In this document: positions 31,591 to 42,962 of the stretch, one piece after another | Layout: each line of letters begins with the position of its first letter | Numbering within the stretch: position 1 is the first letter of the stretch | Assembly: GCA_033296885.1 (NCBI GenBank) | Contig: MU863924.1 | Coordinates: 124,001 to 188,000, forward strand | Source of the DNA: Triangularia verruculosa | Taxonomy: Eukaryota; Ascomycota; Sordariomycetes; Sordariales; Podosporaceae | DNA: 64,000 bases | Direction: 5' to 3' | Translations under genes and position numbers: made by a program | Notes under the pieces: generated by a model | Database searches by the model: none | Told to the model about the DNA's origin: nothing | Seen by the model: only the letters and a program-made list of their open reading frames with translations

Positions 31591-33471
31591 ATGTCTGTCG
31601 CACAGAACTCGGCAGATGGCGGACTCGATGTTGACTTGAGCAGCAGCTGCAGCGCCGCCAGTCCGGCAAGCGGTATACGCATTCTCGCTGTAACCCTCGC
31701 CGTCGCTGTCTTCACCTACGCATACATCCTCCGAAGGAATAGGAAAATCGTAAGCCCCTGTACCAGACCCGCCGGATCTTCATGCTCGCCTGGGTGGCCC
31801 GGTCCAGCTAACATCTATCCCACTGTCGGTCCCTCGTAGTTGGAAGCATCGATTGCCGAGCAACACAATTGCAAACCAGTCCTCCCCTATGTTCCATACA
31901 AATGGCCCCTTGCCTTAGATCTCCTCAAACGCCAGATCGAAATCCTAGCGAGTGATCATGCTTTCGAACGTTTCACGCCTTATTTCAACATCGCGCCGAC
32001 CTGCTGTATCCATTTTTTCGGCGCAACCGGTTACTTTACCTTCGACCCTGAGAATGTGGAGGCCATTCTGTGCACCAACTTTGACGACTATGGCCTCGGG
32101 TCCCGAAAGATGGCCGCCTTCCCGTTCCTCGGCGAGGGTATCTTCAGCCAGGATGGACCGGCCTGGAAGAGATCACGGGAGCTTATTCGACGCCAGTTCG
32201 TCCGGGTAAATCAGCAAACACCACAAGCCTTCACCCAACACGTTGCCGAACTCCTGTCCCGAATCAACGAGGAAGCCGATGCGAGCGGCCGAGTGGACTT
32301 GAGACCATTGATCTTCGAGTACACCCTCAACACCACCACAGACCTGCTCTACGGCGAACCTCACAGCAACATGGAAAAGACGCAGCGTGAAGCCGTCAGG
32401 AGCAACTTCGATTATGCTGCTTTCGTATTCGCCATCCGGACTCGCCTTGCGGACATTGCGTGGGTGTACAACCCTCCTAAATTCCGCAAGGCCTGTAGAT
32501 CGGTCCGCGATTGGGCCACCTTCTTTGCGGCCCGGGCCATGAAGTACAGGGATGACTATGGCGAAGAAGCGGCCGCAGAGAAGTACGGCTTCATCGTTGA
32601 TCTCTGGAAAGAGATGCAGGATTTTGAGCTTGTCCGTGACCAGTTGTTGCACGTCTTGATGGCCGGACGGGATGCGCCAGCTAGTTTGTTAGCATGGACC
32701 TTGTGAGCCCAAGTCAAGCCTTTTGCCGACTCTCTGTCAGTTACTTACCAGCTATTCTCATGCAGCTTCCACCTCGTCCGCAACCGAGATATTTTGGAGA
32801 GGCTTCAGACTGAAATTGCCACAGTACCAAAAGACGGCGATATTACCCGCGATCAAATCAGAAAGCTCTCTTATCTTCGTTGCTGTCTCAATGAGAGTAG
32901 GCTGTTCCCTCCCGTGTGTGTTAGGTATGTGATCGTTTGCTCACATATCTTTTAGCTTTGAGACTATATCCCACGCCACCCCTTAACCTTCGGTTTGCCA
33001 ACAAGCCCACCATTCTTCCTCGTGGAGGAGGGCCTGACGGTAAATCTCCAGTTCTCCTATCAAAGGGTGCTGGAATCGCATTCTCCACCTATCATCTGCA
33101 TAGAAATGAGTCCATATACGGCCCGGATTCAGGGAAGTATCGGCCTGAGAGATGGGAAGATGGAGAGCTGATCAAGAAGGCTAGGCCTGGGGCTGGTTAT
33201 ATCGATTTCAATGCCGGCCCTAGGCTATGCTTGGGCAGTAAGCCTTTGACTCTTATCTCTTTACTTCTATGCAAAAGCCTGGCACCACGCTGACACTGTT
33301 GCAGAGGACTTTGCTTTGATGGAAGCCAGCTATGCTATTATCCGTGTCCTACAATCCTATCCGAACCTGCGACTTGCCCCTGGTATTCCGAATGAGCCTG
33401 TCGGTGCAGAGAAACAGACGTATACTGTTGGGCTGTCTCCAAAGGAGGGTGTAATTGTGTCCCTTGGGTAG
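31591..33471 (+). CDS. cytochrome P450, CYP52-like (alkane/fatty-acid hydroxylase type)
   Basis: Exons 31591-31749, 31840-32702, 32766-32896, 32956-33237 and 33305-33471 (introns 90, 63, 59 and 67 bp) give 533 residues. An N-terminal membrane anchor (ILAVTLAVAVFTYAYILRR, about 30-48) is followed by the P450 fold. The K-helix ExxR is restored across intron 3 as NETLRLYPTPPLNL, and the heme loop is FNAGPRLCLG, with Cys about residue 475. DYGLGSRKMAAFPFLGEGIF and YRPERWEDG are typical of CYP52-type enzymes, which hydroxylate fatty acids or alkanes at the ER. Oddity: the I-helix reads AGRDAPAS instead of AGRDTTAS, so the conserved proton-relay Thr is Ala. Substrate unknown. Confidence 0.9.
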
Positions 33472-34049
33472 AAGCAGATCACATCATCATGCGTGTGGCC
33501 ATGGTGTCAAGTAGATGGACGGCAATGATGCGAATAGTTTGATTTATGTGTAACACGATGACAAGATCGACATCCCTCGCAGTCTAATACAGTGGAAGTG
33601 GCTAGTTGAGCCGGACAAGATGATAGTCTTCTGCTACCTGACCTGACCTGTAGGTATATCACGATCAACTTCACGCGACCCTTTCAAGACAAATGCCGCG
33701 ATTACTAGCTACCTTTGTGCTGAGACAATGGTTTGATCTAGGTAGGGCCTTGCATGCGCCATTTACACATGCACATGCCACCTAAACAAGTACTTTACAT
33801 TACCTTAGGCATGCACTGCCACTGGTCTGTTGGGGCTGGAGCCTGCTTGCCCACCTCCGTCCAGTGGTCCCGAAATGTTCCCCTCTCACACCCCGCTGCC
33901 GTTGCTTTGCATTCGCCGATCTTGGAGCCCATGATTTTATCGGGAGCCACAATCCTACGATCTAAAGCTGTGCATATCGTTCGCATCGATTCGAGACCCT
34001 GTCTGCTTTCTTTTATATCTCATCCCTAGCAATACCTAGGTAGTCAGCC
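33472..34049. other. intergenic, promoter side of the HET gene
   Basis: No gene seen. A perfect TACCTAGGTA palindrome sits at 34033-34042, just before the HET start codon. Confidence 0.5.
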
Positions 34050-36344
34050 ATGTCCACTAGAAACGCATCATTCCCATATCCTCCAGTCTCGGCCGATAAA
34101 GACGCTTTGCGAATCCTTACCATAGAACCTGGAGACTTTTCTGACCAAGTGACATGCACCCTTGATTCTTTGCTCTTCAGCGACAAGCCCAAGTATGTCG
34201 CTCTCTCCTATACCTGGGGAAGCCCGTACAGAGACAACGCCAACCTCCCGTTATCGCGGACGGCGACAACAGTTTCTTCAGCTCAAAATGCCATTTCACA
34301 ACCAGCATCCCCGTCACATAGGCCCGGGGTTACTGCCTCATTGACCACTCTCCTCCCCCGACAAAGGACAATGTCTTCCTTCTCACCATCATCGACTCAA
34401 CCAATTAGCGCTCCCTCCCCTCCCATCACGGTCAACAACCACCCCTTTCATATTCGGCACAACCTCCATCTCGCCCTTTTACATCTCCGATCCTCCACCC
34501 ACCCAATCAGCATCTGGGCGGATGCCGTGTGCATCAACCAGTCGAACACCGCCGAGCGCAACAAGCAGGTCTCCCTCATGTCCTTCATCTACACTCGCGC
34601 CAGCCACGTGGTGGTCTGGCTTGGCACGAAGAACCACACCATGAACCACCCGGCCGCAGCTTCATCCCCTGGCCCAGCCGTTTACCGATCCATGTCACTG
34701 GAGTGGAAGGCCGGCCAGACTCAACACCTGGCCGCTTGCCTGGTTCCCCAGACCACCACCCCTTATCCCGGTCGCAGCCAGCCGGCCAGGACAAAAATAC
34801 GGTGTTCTCCGAAGCCCCCACAGGGCACCCTGATGCGGTTGGCAGAAAGTACATACTGGACACGGCTGTGGGTGGTGCAGGAGGTTTGCCTGCCGAGGTC
34901 GCTTTTGGTTGTGTATGGGTCGGATATCTGGGCTTACGAGGAGTTTCAGCAGTGGGTTCAGGTTGGTCAAAGTGGAAGCGTGGCAGGAGGGCCGCAACGG
35001 CTGCCACAGCCGCCCCCACGGCATACCGAGTCCGAGCCTGTGGCTAATATCCTAGCCCCGATGAGGAGACTGCTGGAGACGAGGGAGCAGAGGCACACAA
35101 GCATGATGACGCTAGAGAGCTTAGTAGAGAGGTTTGGAGGAAATGAGTGTAGTGAGTTGAGGGATAGGATCTACGGGCTGTTGGGGTGTGCGAATGATAC
35201 GCCGACCACTTCGGAGGATCATGTCGAGCAGAGGTTGAGTCGGCTTAGTATTACGCAGTCATCACAAAGAGCAGTCTCACCGCGACCAAGGGGCTTGGCT
35301 GGATTGCTAAAGGTGGACTACAACCGCTCGTTTTATGATCTTTGGAGGAGCGTGGTTGGCTTTGTATTCCACCATACTAAAAGCACCAGTGGGAAGACAG
35401 GAGTCGAGTACCTCAGCGGCGAGGAACGGCGCATCACCATTGCCAGGACAGCCGGTATCATTCAACGGGCTCTTGGTCAGAAGCTAGACGACGAACTGTC
35501 CCCTCTGGAGAGACCCCAGCGGGATCCAGAGTCTATCAAGGCGGTGGGGTACATAGCAGGGGAGATCGTTCAACTTGGCCCGGCATACGACGAGTTGGTG
35601 GGTTCATTTCGTGCTCGCCAGGACTGGACGGCTTGCTGGGATGAGTTTTACGACAGTCACCAAGTTTCAACGCTCAGACGCATTGACGAGGAGTACATGG
35701 CCAGAATCTACGGCTACGATGAAGACAATCTCGATCGTGTTCGAAATATTCCAGACCCGTTTGTCATTGGTTCCCTTGTGCCAGTCGAGAGGAGAACAGC
35801 AGAAGGTGGAATATCGGCAGCGCCTATGGATGGGACAACACGCTCAAGCAGTGATCTAAGCCACTCCATATCATCAGAACACGAGTCCTTCTATGTCAAC
35901 CGAGACGAAGAAGAGAGGCACATCGACAAGGACCCCCGGATTTGCCTTGGGACAGAATACTTTATCGGTCTTGTGCCCCCAGCAGCAAGGGTGGGAGATG
36001 TTATTGTGCGGTTCTGGAACTGCAACGCTGCCGTTGTGATGAGGCAGCTAAGTACCAATACCCCAGATCTTACATCGGGTCCAGTATTCATGTTGGTCGG
36101 ACGGGCAGACATTGCCAATCCGGCGGACATTTCGGGCAAAACTACGGACAAAATTGCCGCTTCTCCTGAGTACGACGCGCACTTTGAACGGTGCGCGGCT
36201 ATGGTTGGAACCGGGGTCGGTGACGCGTCTTCTATTCGTCCAGCTGGCTACGGGGAGGGGTGTTCCCAGGAGAAGTTGGGGGCCATTTATGTTGATATGG
36301 GCCTGAGGACTTTGCAGTTGATCACAGCAAATATCGAAGTTTGA
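34050..36344 (+). CDS. HET domain (heterokaryon incompatibility) protein
   Basis: Single exon, 764 residues. The HET domain is visible as YVALSYTWGSP (about 49-59), ISIWADAVCINQ (about 153-164) and the following helix and strand ERNKQVSLMSFIYTRASHVVVWLG (quoted in part). Between the first two motifs is an unusual Ser/Thr/Pro-rich insert of about 65 residues. Later segments include TYWTRLWVVQEVCLPR and ELRDRIYGLLGCA, both typical of the larger HET proteins. The long C-terminus is variable. HET proteins trigger cell death on nonself contact, acting alone or downstream of NLRs. The conserved core is intact. A second, broken HET copy lies 1.2 kb further along on the other strand. Confidence 0.92.
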   Translation: MSTRNASFPYPPVSADKDALRILTIEPGDFSDQVTCTLDSLLFSDKPKYVALSYTWGSPYRDNANLPLSRTATTVSSAQNAISQPASPSHRPGVTASLTTLLPRQRTMSSFSPSSTQPISAPSPPITVNNHPFHIRHNLHLALLHLRSSTHPISIWADAVCINQSNTAERNKQVSLMSFIYTRASHVVVWLGTKNHTMNHPAAASSPGPAVYRSMSLEWKAGQTQHLAACLVPQTTTPYPGRSQPARTKIRCSPKPPQGTLMRLAESTYWTRLWVVQEVCLPRSLLVVYGSDIWAYEEFQQWVQVGQSGSVAGGPQRLPQPPPRHTESEPVANILAPMRRLLETREQRHTSMMTLESLVERFGGNECSELRDRIYGLLGCANDTPTTSEDHVEQRLSRLSITQSSQRAVSPRPRGLAGLLKVDYNRSFYDLWRSVVGFVFHHTKSTSGKTGVEYLSGEERRITIARTAGIIQRALGQKLDDELSPLERPQRDPESIKAVGYIAGEIVQLGPAYDELVGSFRARQDWTACWDEFYDSHQVSTLRRIDEEYMARIYGYDEDNLDRVRNIPDPFVIGSLVPVERRTAEGGISAAPMDGTTRSSSDLSHSISSEHESFYVNRDEEERHIDKDPRICLGTEYFIGLVPPAARVGDVIVRFWNCNAAVVMRQLSTNTPDLTSGPVFMLVGRADIANPADISGKTTDKIAASPEYDAHFERCAAMVGTGVGDASSIRPAGYGEGCSQEKLGAIYVDMGLRTLQLITANIEV

Positions 36345-36558
36345 GTCGGACGTTGGGGGCTGAAGATAAGGCTTGTCTATTTTGGGATACCGGGGAAAGG
36401 GAGAGATTTGATTGGATGGGTCTGTCACCAATTTGTCCAGGGCTTTTTTTCACGTGTCGAGTGCACCACTTTGCAGCTCGTGGTGCTGTCGGTGAACATT
36501 TGCTTGTCACATCCAGTGGAAGGCTGCCTCACACGTCGTCGACTCCAGAACAAGTAAC

Positions 36559-37505
36559 ATGGGACATCATAACCGCCACTTTGCTGGCGATCCGCACGCG
36601 TTGGATGGTGTTTGGAGTCCACCAACAAGTGCTGCTAAGTAATTCTCATCGTATGACTAAGGTAGCCAATGGCTAACAAAGATCGGCACAAGCTTCTGTG
36701 AAGAAGACTACGCAGTCAGTAGATATTTTGCCGAGTTTATAAGCACTCTCACCAACTTGGCATATGGCACGTACCAAAAATCCGGTCTCTATCTCGTCTT
36801 TCTTTTGCTGACATCAGCAACTCAGTCTACTACGCCCTCCAATGGATGTACGGCCCCGGCAGCAAAGGCCTCTTTTCCCCAAGATATGACTTCATGTCCG
36901 TCTCCCTCCTCGTCCTCGGCATCGGTTCTTTCGCCTTCCACGCCACACTCCGCCAGCCTATGCAATTTGCCGATGAGCTTGCCATGTTGGGGCTTGTCTG
37001 GTCGCTGCTTCAAGGGGTTCTCACGATCGGAACGAAACGGGACAGGATACTCAACTGGTCCATGGCTGTTGGCTTCCCGCTCTTTTCGGCGTTTTACATC
37101 TCCAACGGCAAGATCATTTACCATGCTTCAGCGTTTGGGTTGGCGTTGGTTCTGATCACCATTCGTGGGCATTATCTGTTTCTTTGGCGGAACCCACCGT
37201 TTCCGGAGGAGAAGCGAGTATCGTGGAAGAAGAGGGGCAGGAGGACATTGTGGTTGTTGTTGATTGGGTATGCGCTCTGGAACGTCGACTTGGAGTTCTG
37301 TGCGCAGCTGAGGAGCCTGAGGGCAAAGATGGGATTGCCTTGGGCGTGGGTGTTGGAATTACATGGCTGGTGGCATCTGTTGACTGCCATTAGTGCGAGT
37401 CGGTTTATGGACATTGTGAGGGAGGTCCAGGACGAGCTGAGGGAGAGCAGTACCGGCGTGACAGGCAGTGGCCTCAGGAATGAAGGGCAAAAGAAATCGA
37501 GGTAG
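36559..37505 (+). CDS. alkaline ceramidase (phytoceramidase, YPC1/YDC1 family)
   Basis: Exons 36559-36638, 36693-36770 and 36818-37505 (introns 54 and 47 bp) give 281 residues. The first junction makes WSPPTSAANFCEEDY, the family's opening motif (W-x-P-x-T-S-x-x-x-x-C-E-E-x-Y). Catalytic and zinc-site residues are visible: Ser and His in GSFAFHATL, Asp in FADELAM, and the paired His in ELHGWWHLL. Seven membrane helices can be drawn. It hydrolyses (phyto)ceramide to a sphingoid base and fatty acid in the ER/Golgi membrane. The C-terminal tail is short, basic and Ser/Gly-rich. It is oriented with the HET gene (214 bp downstream of its stop), but no functional link is shown. Confidence 0.9.
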
Positions 37506-37559
37506 GGGCTGCATTCTGTCAGTTTCCATTGCGTCAGGGTAAACAGCCTTCACCAAGCT

Positions 37560-38290
37560 TTAAATATTCTTTGAGGCCACGGTTAACGGACCCAAATAGG
37601 ACGCCCTGGCGGAAGGGTTACGCCAGAACTGTTGAAGCACCCTCCATGCATATTGAAACTGACATCGGGTGCGATAGAGAAGGCGGCCTGGGTGTAAATG
37701 AAGGGCATATTTGCCAATTCTGCCGACCAACCTTCATCGGAGTCTTGGGCGATACAGAGAGCATTTATCCAAAGAATGGAAGTCTACTACCATAATATAA
37801 ACAATTACACAGGCGTCCTGAAAGGTTTTGGGAAGATTGGCGAAAGCGATACTCCTGTAGGCCGTCTCAATAGATACCTATCTTTGCCCATGCTCGTATG
37901 AAATATTCCCGGGCCCCAGAAGTAGCTCAACGTGGAATATAAGTCTGCCGTCTCGGCTGTTGCTTTGTTTAGGCTGGCGGTCTGTATTAGATACAACGTT
38001 GGCACCTGCAAGGCGAATTTACGCAGGTCAACAAGTCTATCCGGTGAGGGACTGGGTTCACCGCTTCCAGCCGATAACTGGGATCCTGAATCTTCTGGCC
38101 CCAATAGTCATGGCTTTCCAGTGGGCGTTGGCCAAGCTAAACGAGCTTTACTGTAGATGTGTTCGGATCTGCATCGAACAAACCAAATGCTGGCAGTTTC
38201 TAGGGTGGTTTCGGCCGAGGCAGTTGACAGCTTCTTCTTTGTTGGAATTCCATTTCGTGTGGCGGCTGGATCGTCTATCGTACAGTTAGT
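37560..38290 (-). pseudogene. broken HET domain gene (remnant)
   Basis: On the minus strand, HET motifs occur in the right order but in different frames. SIWFVRCRSEH lies at about 38160-38195. RLVDLRKFALQV and LIQTASL follow in another frame, then LYSTLSYFWGPGIFH (from 37942 down) and FPKPFRTPV. After in-frame stops, the next frame gives ILWINALCIAQDSDEGW and then IYTQAAFSIAP (37667-37780), matching the classical LWID-x-LCI-x-QD core. HGGCF follows. The frame changes and stops make it non-functional as read. A plus-strand open frame across the same DNA is its shadow. Confidence 0.75.
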
Positions 38291-38471
38291 TGACATGCAG
38301 GAGCCCCTATTTCCTTTCCCCTTTCCGTCACTCGCCACCTCCGTCAACGGGGCAACCCCCCATCTCCACCAAAGAAGAAATCCTGCCAAGACCACTGCCG
38401 ACTCATGAATCGCGCACACATGAGATTTTCACCATCATAACCTCACCACCTCACAACACAGCGTCAGACTA

Positions 38472-38575
38472 CCTGAGATGGCCGAGCGGTCCAAGGCAAA
38501 ACCCTTAAATCCAAACTCCACTCCAACAGTTCCGTGGTCTCGAAAGGGGCGTGAGTTCAAATCTCACTTTCGTCA
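38472..38575 (+). tRNA. tRNA-Leu(UAA)-like, with intron, possibly degenerate
   Basis: The D-arm GCCGAGCGGTCCAAGGC and T-arm GTGAG-TTCAAAT-CTCAC are well formed, and the loop CTTAAAT places UAA as anticodon. An intron of about 25 nt after position 37 gives a stem AAACC/GGTCT with one mismatch. The acceptor stem pairs only from the third position: 5' CCTGAGA against 3' TTTCGTC leaves the first two pairs mismatched. It could be a pseudogene or a diverged copy. The internal A and B boxes are readable. Confidence 0.5.
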
Positions 38576-41500
38576 TGAAACATACATACACCCATATCTC
38601 CACACTTCTCTTTTGCTTTTCATTCATGATGATCATATCTCTCTTTTTCTTCCGTCATTCATCCGAATGTATGCACTTCACCTCTTCTCCACCAACAGAT
38701 CTAGTGTATCTCGTACCTCAACTCTAGATCTACCAGATCATCATCACCACCAACATCTTCTTTTTTTTTCTGGGCATCCTCAGCTGATCTCAAACTCGCT
38801 TGCGAAAACCGGAACGCTCGGAGATGAACAAAGCAGATAATAGGCTTGAAAGAAAAAGAATAACCGGGGGTAAAATTTGTTATGCAAGGTACGCGTTCCA
38901 CGTAAGTTGTCGCGTACCTAGTCTATCGTGAACAAGGTTTGGAAATCACGTTTTCCCACTCATTGGGCGCCACGAAGAGCAAAGTGGGAACCCTTTTTTT
39001 TTTCCCCTCTCATCATTCAACGGTGGGTAATAATTTTAGTGTACAAATCAGAACCCCATTTTTAAAAGATTATCAAATTTCCAAGGTCCAGTTGTGTGCT
39101 CTCGTATTTTTTAACCATTTCAGCCCACGTGGCATATGCGGTGGTCTGTTGTTTGTTTTACATACATTAGTGAAAAGAGAAGTGTTGTTGCCTATTGGAC
39201 CTATTGGACCTAACCAGATGGAGACGATTGTCGACCAGGAGCACGTCAACCGACTCCCAAAATATCCAACTCGTCTCGAGCTTTTGCCCAGCTGTGTAAA
39301 GGTGTTGATATTGACATGCGGTTCACTACTATCCGCCTAGGGCGGCGGCACGTCCCGCTCAGCTTGTTGTACCTACTGTATACTGCGCCACGCTGACTTG
39401 CTGCGGCAGTCGTGCGGCTTGGTTGCCTTCACGGAACTACCGAGTCCGATCTGTAGTATGATTGTTCGATCGCGTGCGTGGGGCTTATGGAGGTAACTGA
39501 GAATAGATAGTAGTTCTTACTGAGCCATTGGGGGCTGTGACGATGTAGCCTCTTTGACTTCGAGATACCTAGAAGAGCGAGCTAGTCTTCGTGGTCGTCG
39601 AGATTGGAATACCTTTTAGGTAACACAGCGCCATTTGAAAAGGAGCCAAGGTACCTAGTAGGCAGGTGAACCGTAAGCGAAGCTGTGGTATGCAGATGCA
39701 GACCAAGCACACACATACACCTAGCAGTGGGCGTCCTAGACAGAAATTCGAGATCTACCGGTAGGCCTACCTACAATCATCGTCCCCAAAAATAAAGCGA
39801 GGTCTTATGCACAGATAGATATACACCCTGGACACGTGCGCTCCAATGTCGTACTATAGTGTATAATAGATGATGGTGGTAGAAGAAAAGCTAAGACCGG
39901 GGATACCAGAATGGGTTGTCCGAAGATTACAAGTCTTCTCGTCACCAACGAGATTTGCTCTGATGGTGTGCTGCCCAGACCGGAGGTGTTTCCCCGCTAG
40001 AACAAGTCTATTGCAAAGGGATATGCATAAGGCGCCCTGTTTTAAGGAACTGGGCTTGGCACCTGTGAGTAGGGTGCCGAGTTGCCGAGATGTCCAAGTG
40101 GAAGCAAACAACCCCTCCATATGATACAGTTTAAAGTTTTTTATGGCCTCTGTGACATGTTTGACCGGGCTAACGCCTGCGTGTTGTTTGACGACTGCCA
40201 GACCCTGTTGCCACCAGTCATCCGTGGCTGCGAGATGTGACGGATCACCACAGCTTCGGTTGTATGCCGTTGTCTCGTAAGAAGCACAGATGAGCAGCAG
40301 CACAGACAGAACACGGTGATAGGGTGGGGAGCCGTCCGTGTCTTGTGAGTCCACCGCTAGACTGACGTTCTGGCGGTCCGTTCGGGGGCGAGGTAAATGT
40401 GACACGGTGTAACAGGCAAATGGTGTCTGAGGCTGGGGACAGGCTGATCGCACGTCGAGTTTGTTGGCAAGAGATTGGCTTGCGAACATCGGACTAGAGT
40501 GGATCGACGGTCGTACGCACAGTGCGATTCGCGAAAAAGTTGGGAACCCGTTTGTGCAATGTACTGCGGTATAGGTAGAGGTAAAGCTGTACAATGTAAT
40601 ATCCGGTGTCTTGCTCGATGAGATGCTGATCGGTTTCCTTTCAGCATTCCCCTGACATCAAATTCCGCTGGGGTACGTGTTGCCGAGGGTGTTTCCACGG
40701 CTACGTTGCCCGTAGCTTGGCTATACACGTTGCGTGATGAGCAGCTCTTGTTGGAACCCCTTAACGAAACCTGCGAGAACATGACGGAGAGTTGGAATCC
40801 CGATAAAGGCTAAATGAGTCAGTGAGGGTTGGCGTACTGTACTCTCATGACTGGTCCCATCAAGGCTACTTGCAGTGTAGTCATGGTCATGTCTTTATTT
40901 TCTTGGTATCTGCGAAAGCTCACGGTGTTCCCTACCCAGACAGTTAAATTGGTTCACTACGATAGGAGGGTAGCTGGGGTATCCTACGATAGCCTCGTTA
41001 AACCTGTGAAACCCCGCAAGTGAAGTAAACCGGAGCCAGAAACAGAGCAAATTGCAGTGCCGATGACGGTGTTCAGACGCATGAAGCACCTCGCTTACAC
41101 CAGCACTGTGCGAAGCGGCTTTTCAGGGTCTTATCCCGGTTCACACATGCTCGATTCGTCAGCGGCGGTGGAGGAGAGACAACACGGTGTGGACGGTTGG
41201 ATTTCTTGGTCGCCAAAACAGGGAACGACGATTGCAAGGATTTGCAATATGCCCATCTAGTGGTCACAGCGCAACCGTGCTGTGCCATATGGACTCTCTC
41301 TCATCCTATCCTCTCCAATCTCATGTCAAGAGAAAGAGGCACAGCTGCTGACTGGCAAGGCCTTTCCTGGTTGTTGAGTCTGACGATTGACGAGCTGCTC
41401 AGTCGCAGCCGACGGGAGAGAGACACAGGCGGTTGGCAGGTAGGCGCACAACCACATAGCGGGATGTGACCGTGAATCAATGACGCAGTTTCGAGAGGGT

Positions 41501-42962
41501 GAGATTGGAAAAATTCAGCCAAAAGATCAAACAAAAGAAAAAAGAAAAAGGTTTGTTGCGGACTGACATCTGCAGGGTAATAAGGTGCCTGATGCGTCGA
41601 AGCAAAAAAGAACCTGAGCAGTGCCGGATGAGGGGGTCGGCAGCAAGCAGGGCAGCGGAGCCAAATGGCATTTCGGTTGTTGGGCAGGAGGCATGGGAAT
41701 CCCATGGAATCTGCAGCCATTTGATCATGGGGGGTCGAGGTGGGGTTGCGGTGGGGTACCCCTAGAGCCAATCAAACTCCCTGTCTGCTGCGGTGGACTG
41801 GCGTCATCGTGCTGATCCCCAGCGTTGTGGATGCTTCCGGTCTTACCCAAAAAGCCCGCCCGAAAAAGCAGGGGACCAGTGCCTGAGGCAGAAACCCCAA
41901 AAAAAAAACACCAATTCGGAGGAGTCGGCCACGGAGCCCGCGCATGTGGCGCATGGGGAAGGAAGAGAGAACAAGTTCGTTGACATAGACATAGCGCTAT
42001 CCCGAGCCGCCGTCAAAGGTCCAACATATCCAAAGACCTAAAAGCCTCGTATTCATTGTTGGACCACTCGCTCGCGCGGCTAATCCCCTGTCCTTCATAT
42101 TTTGCACCTCGTCCCGATCGACGTTTCGCCTTCCGCAGCAAGCAACTCAAAACAGGTCCCCGGCCCTCCGCTCCTTGTGACCGCAGTCCACACCGAGCCT
42201 GCGAGTGAAATACCCCTCTTGCGCCCTCTTAGGCGAGCAGCCAATTCGTCCGCCCTTGGACGCCGAGAGAAATTCACCGCAGCAGGGCACGTTCTTGCTG
42301 ATCGCGGGAGGAAAAAACAAGACGCTCGCTCACCTACCGTCTCCTGACCAGCCCGCCAACCTCGCAAACAAGCTCCAACGGTAGCGGAAGCCTACTTTCT
42401 GCCGGAAGATTCCGCCGCGGCTTCTCAGAGCGTGACACATCTTCAACTGTGGGCTGGTGCTGGTCCCCTTTTTCTGCCCTCGCACCACCTGCCGCCTCCA
42501 CGGGGACCCACGACATCCACGAAAAGAACCCACGGAACCCACGACGGCAGCCCTCGACCCACCAGCGCGCCAGTCTTTCGCTGCCACCTCCCTGCGCTAC
42601 CCTTTCTCACACCAAACACCCCCTCTCCTGTTCCCTTTTTTTTTTTTTTCCCCTGCCACGCCCTCCCGGCCTTCCGCTTCCAAGCACAAGTTGCAGGCTC
42701 AACGACACTTCAGCCCTGTGCTACGCAGATTGGCGAATGGTGGCAATAGCAAGGAAGCTTAAGTGACGGTGAAAGAGGAACCGGCTTTTCTTTTTAGTTT
42801 TTTTATTTCCTCCATTACATACATCCGCGGCTCTACCAAGACCGCCCATCTCACACTAGCCCAACATCCCACACACCGCTACCTTACCACCGACCACAAG
42901 CCATCGACGAAAATTGAGCACCCACTCGTCGAACGGACCCTACAATTTGACTTGACACATCT
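38576..42962. other. long gap, 4.4 kb, no protein gene supported
   Basis: A minus-strand frame at 39854-40594 is open for 246 codons, but it begins at TTG and its composition is not convincing. Poly-T at 38990-39005 and AT-rich DNA follow the tRNA. From 42.1 to 42.96 kb the sequence is C-rich and has the look of a long leader for the gene at 42963. TAGGTACCTA-like words occur near 39650 and 39765. Confidence 0.45.

Noticed and set aside
37960..38289. Plus-strand frame with a tidy amphipathic look (WVHRFQPITGILNLLAP)
   Set aside because: It begins at TTG and overlaps HET motifs on the minus strand, which explain the composition better.
39854..40594. 246-codon minus-strand open frame
   Set aside because: Begins at TTG, has no recognisable domain, irregular composition and no splice context. 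Possible but not supportable.
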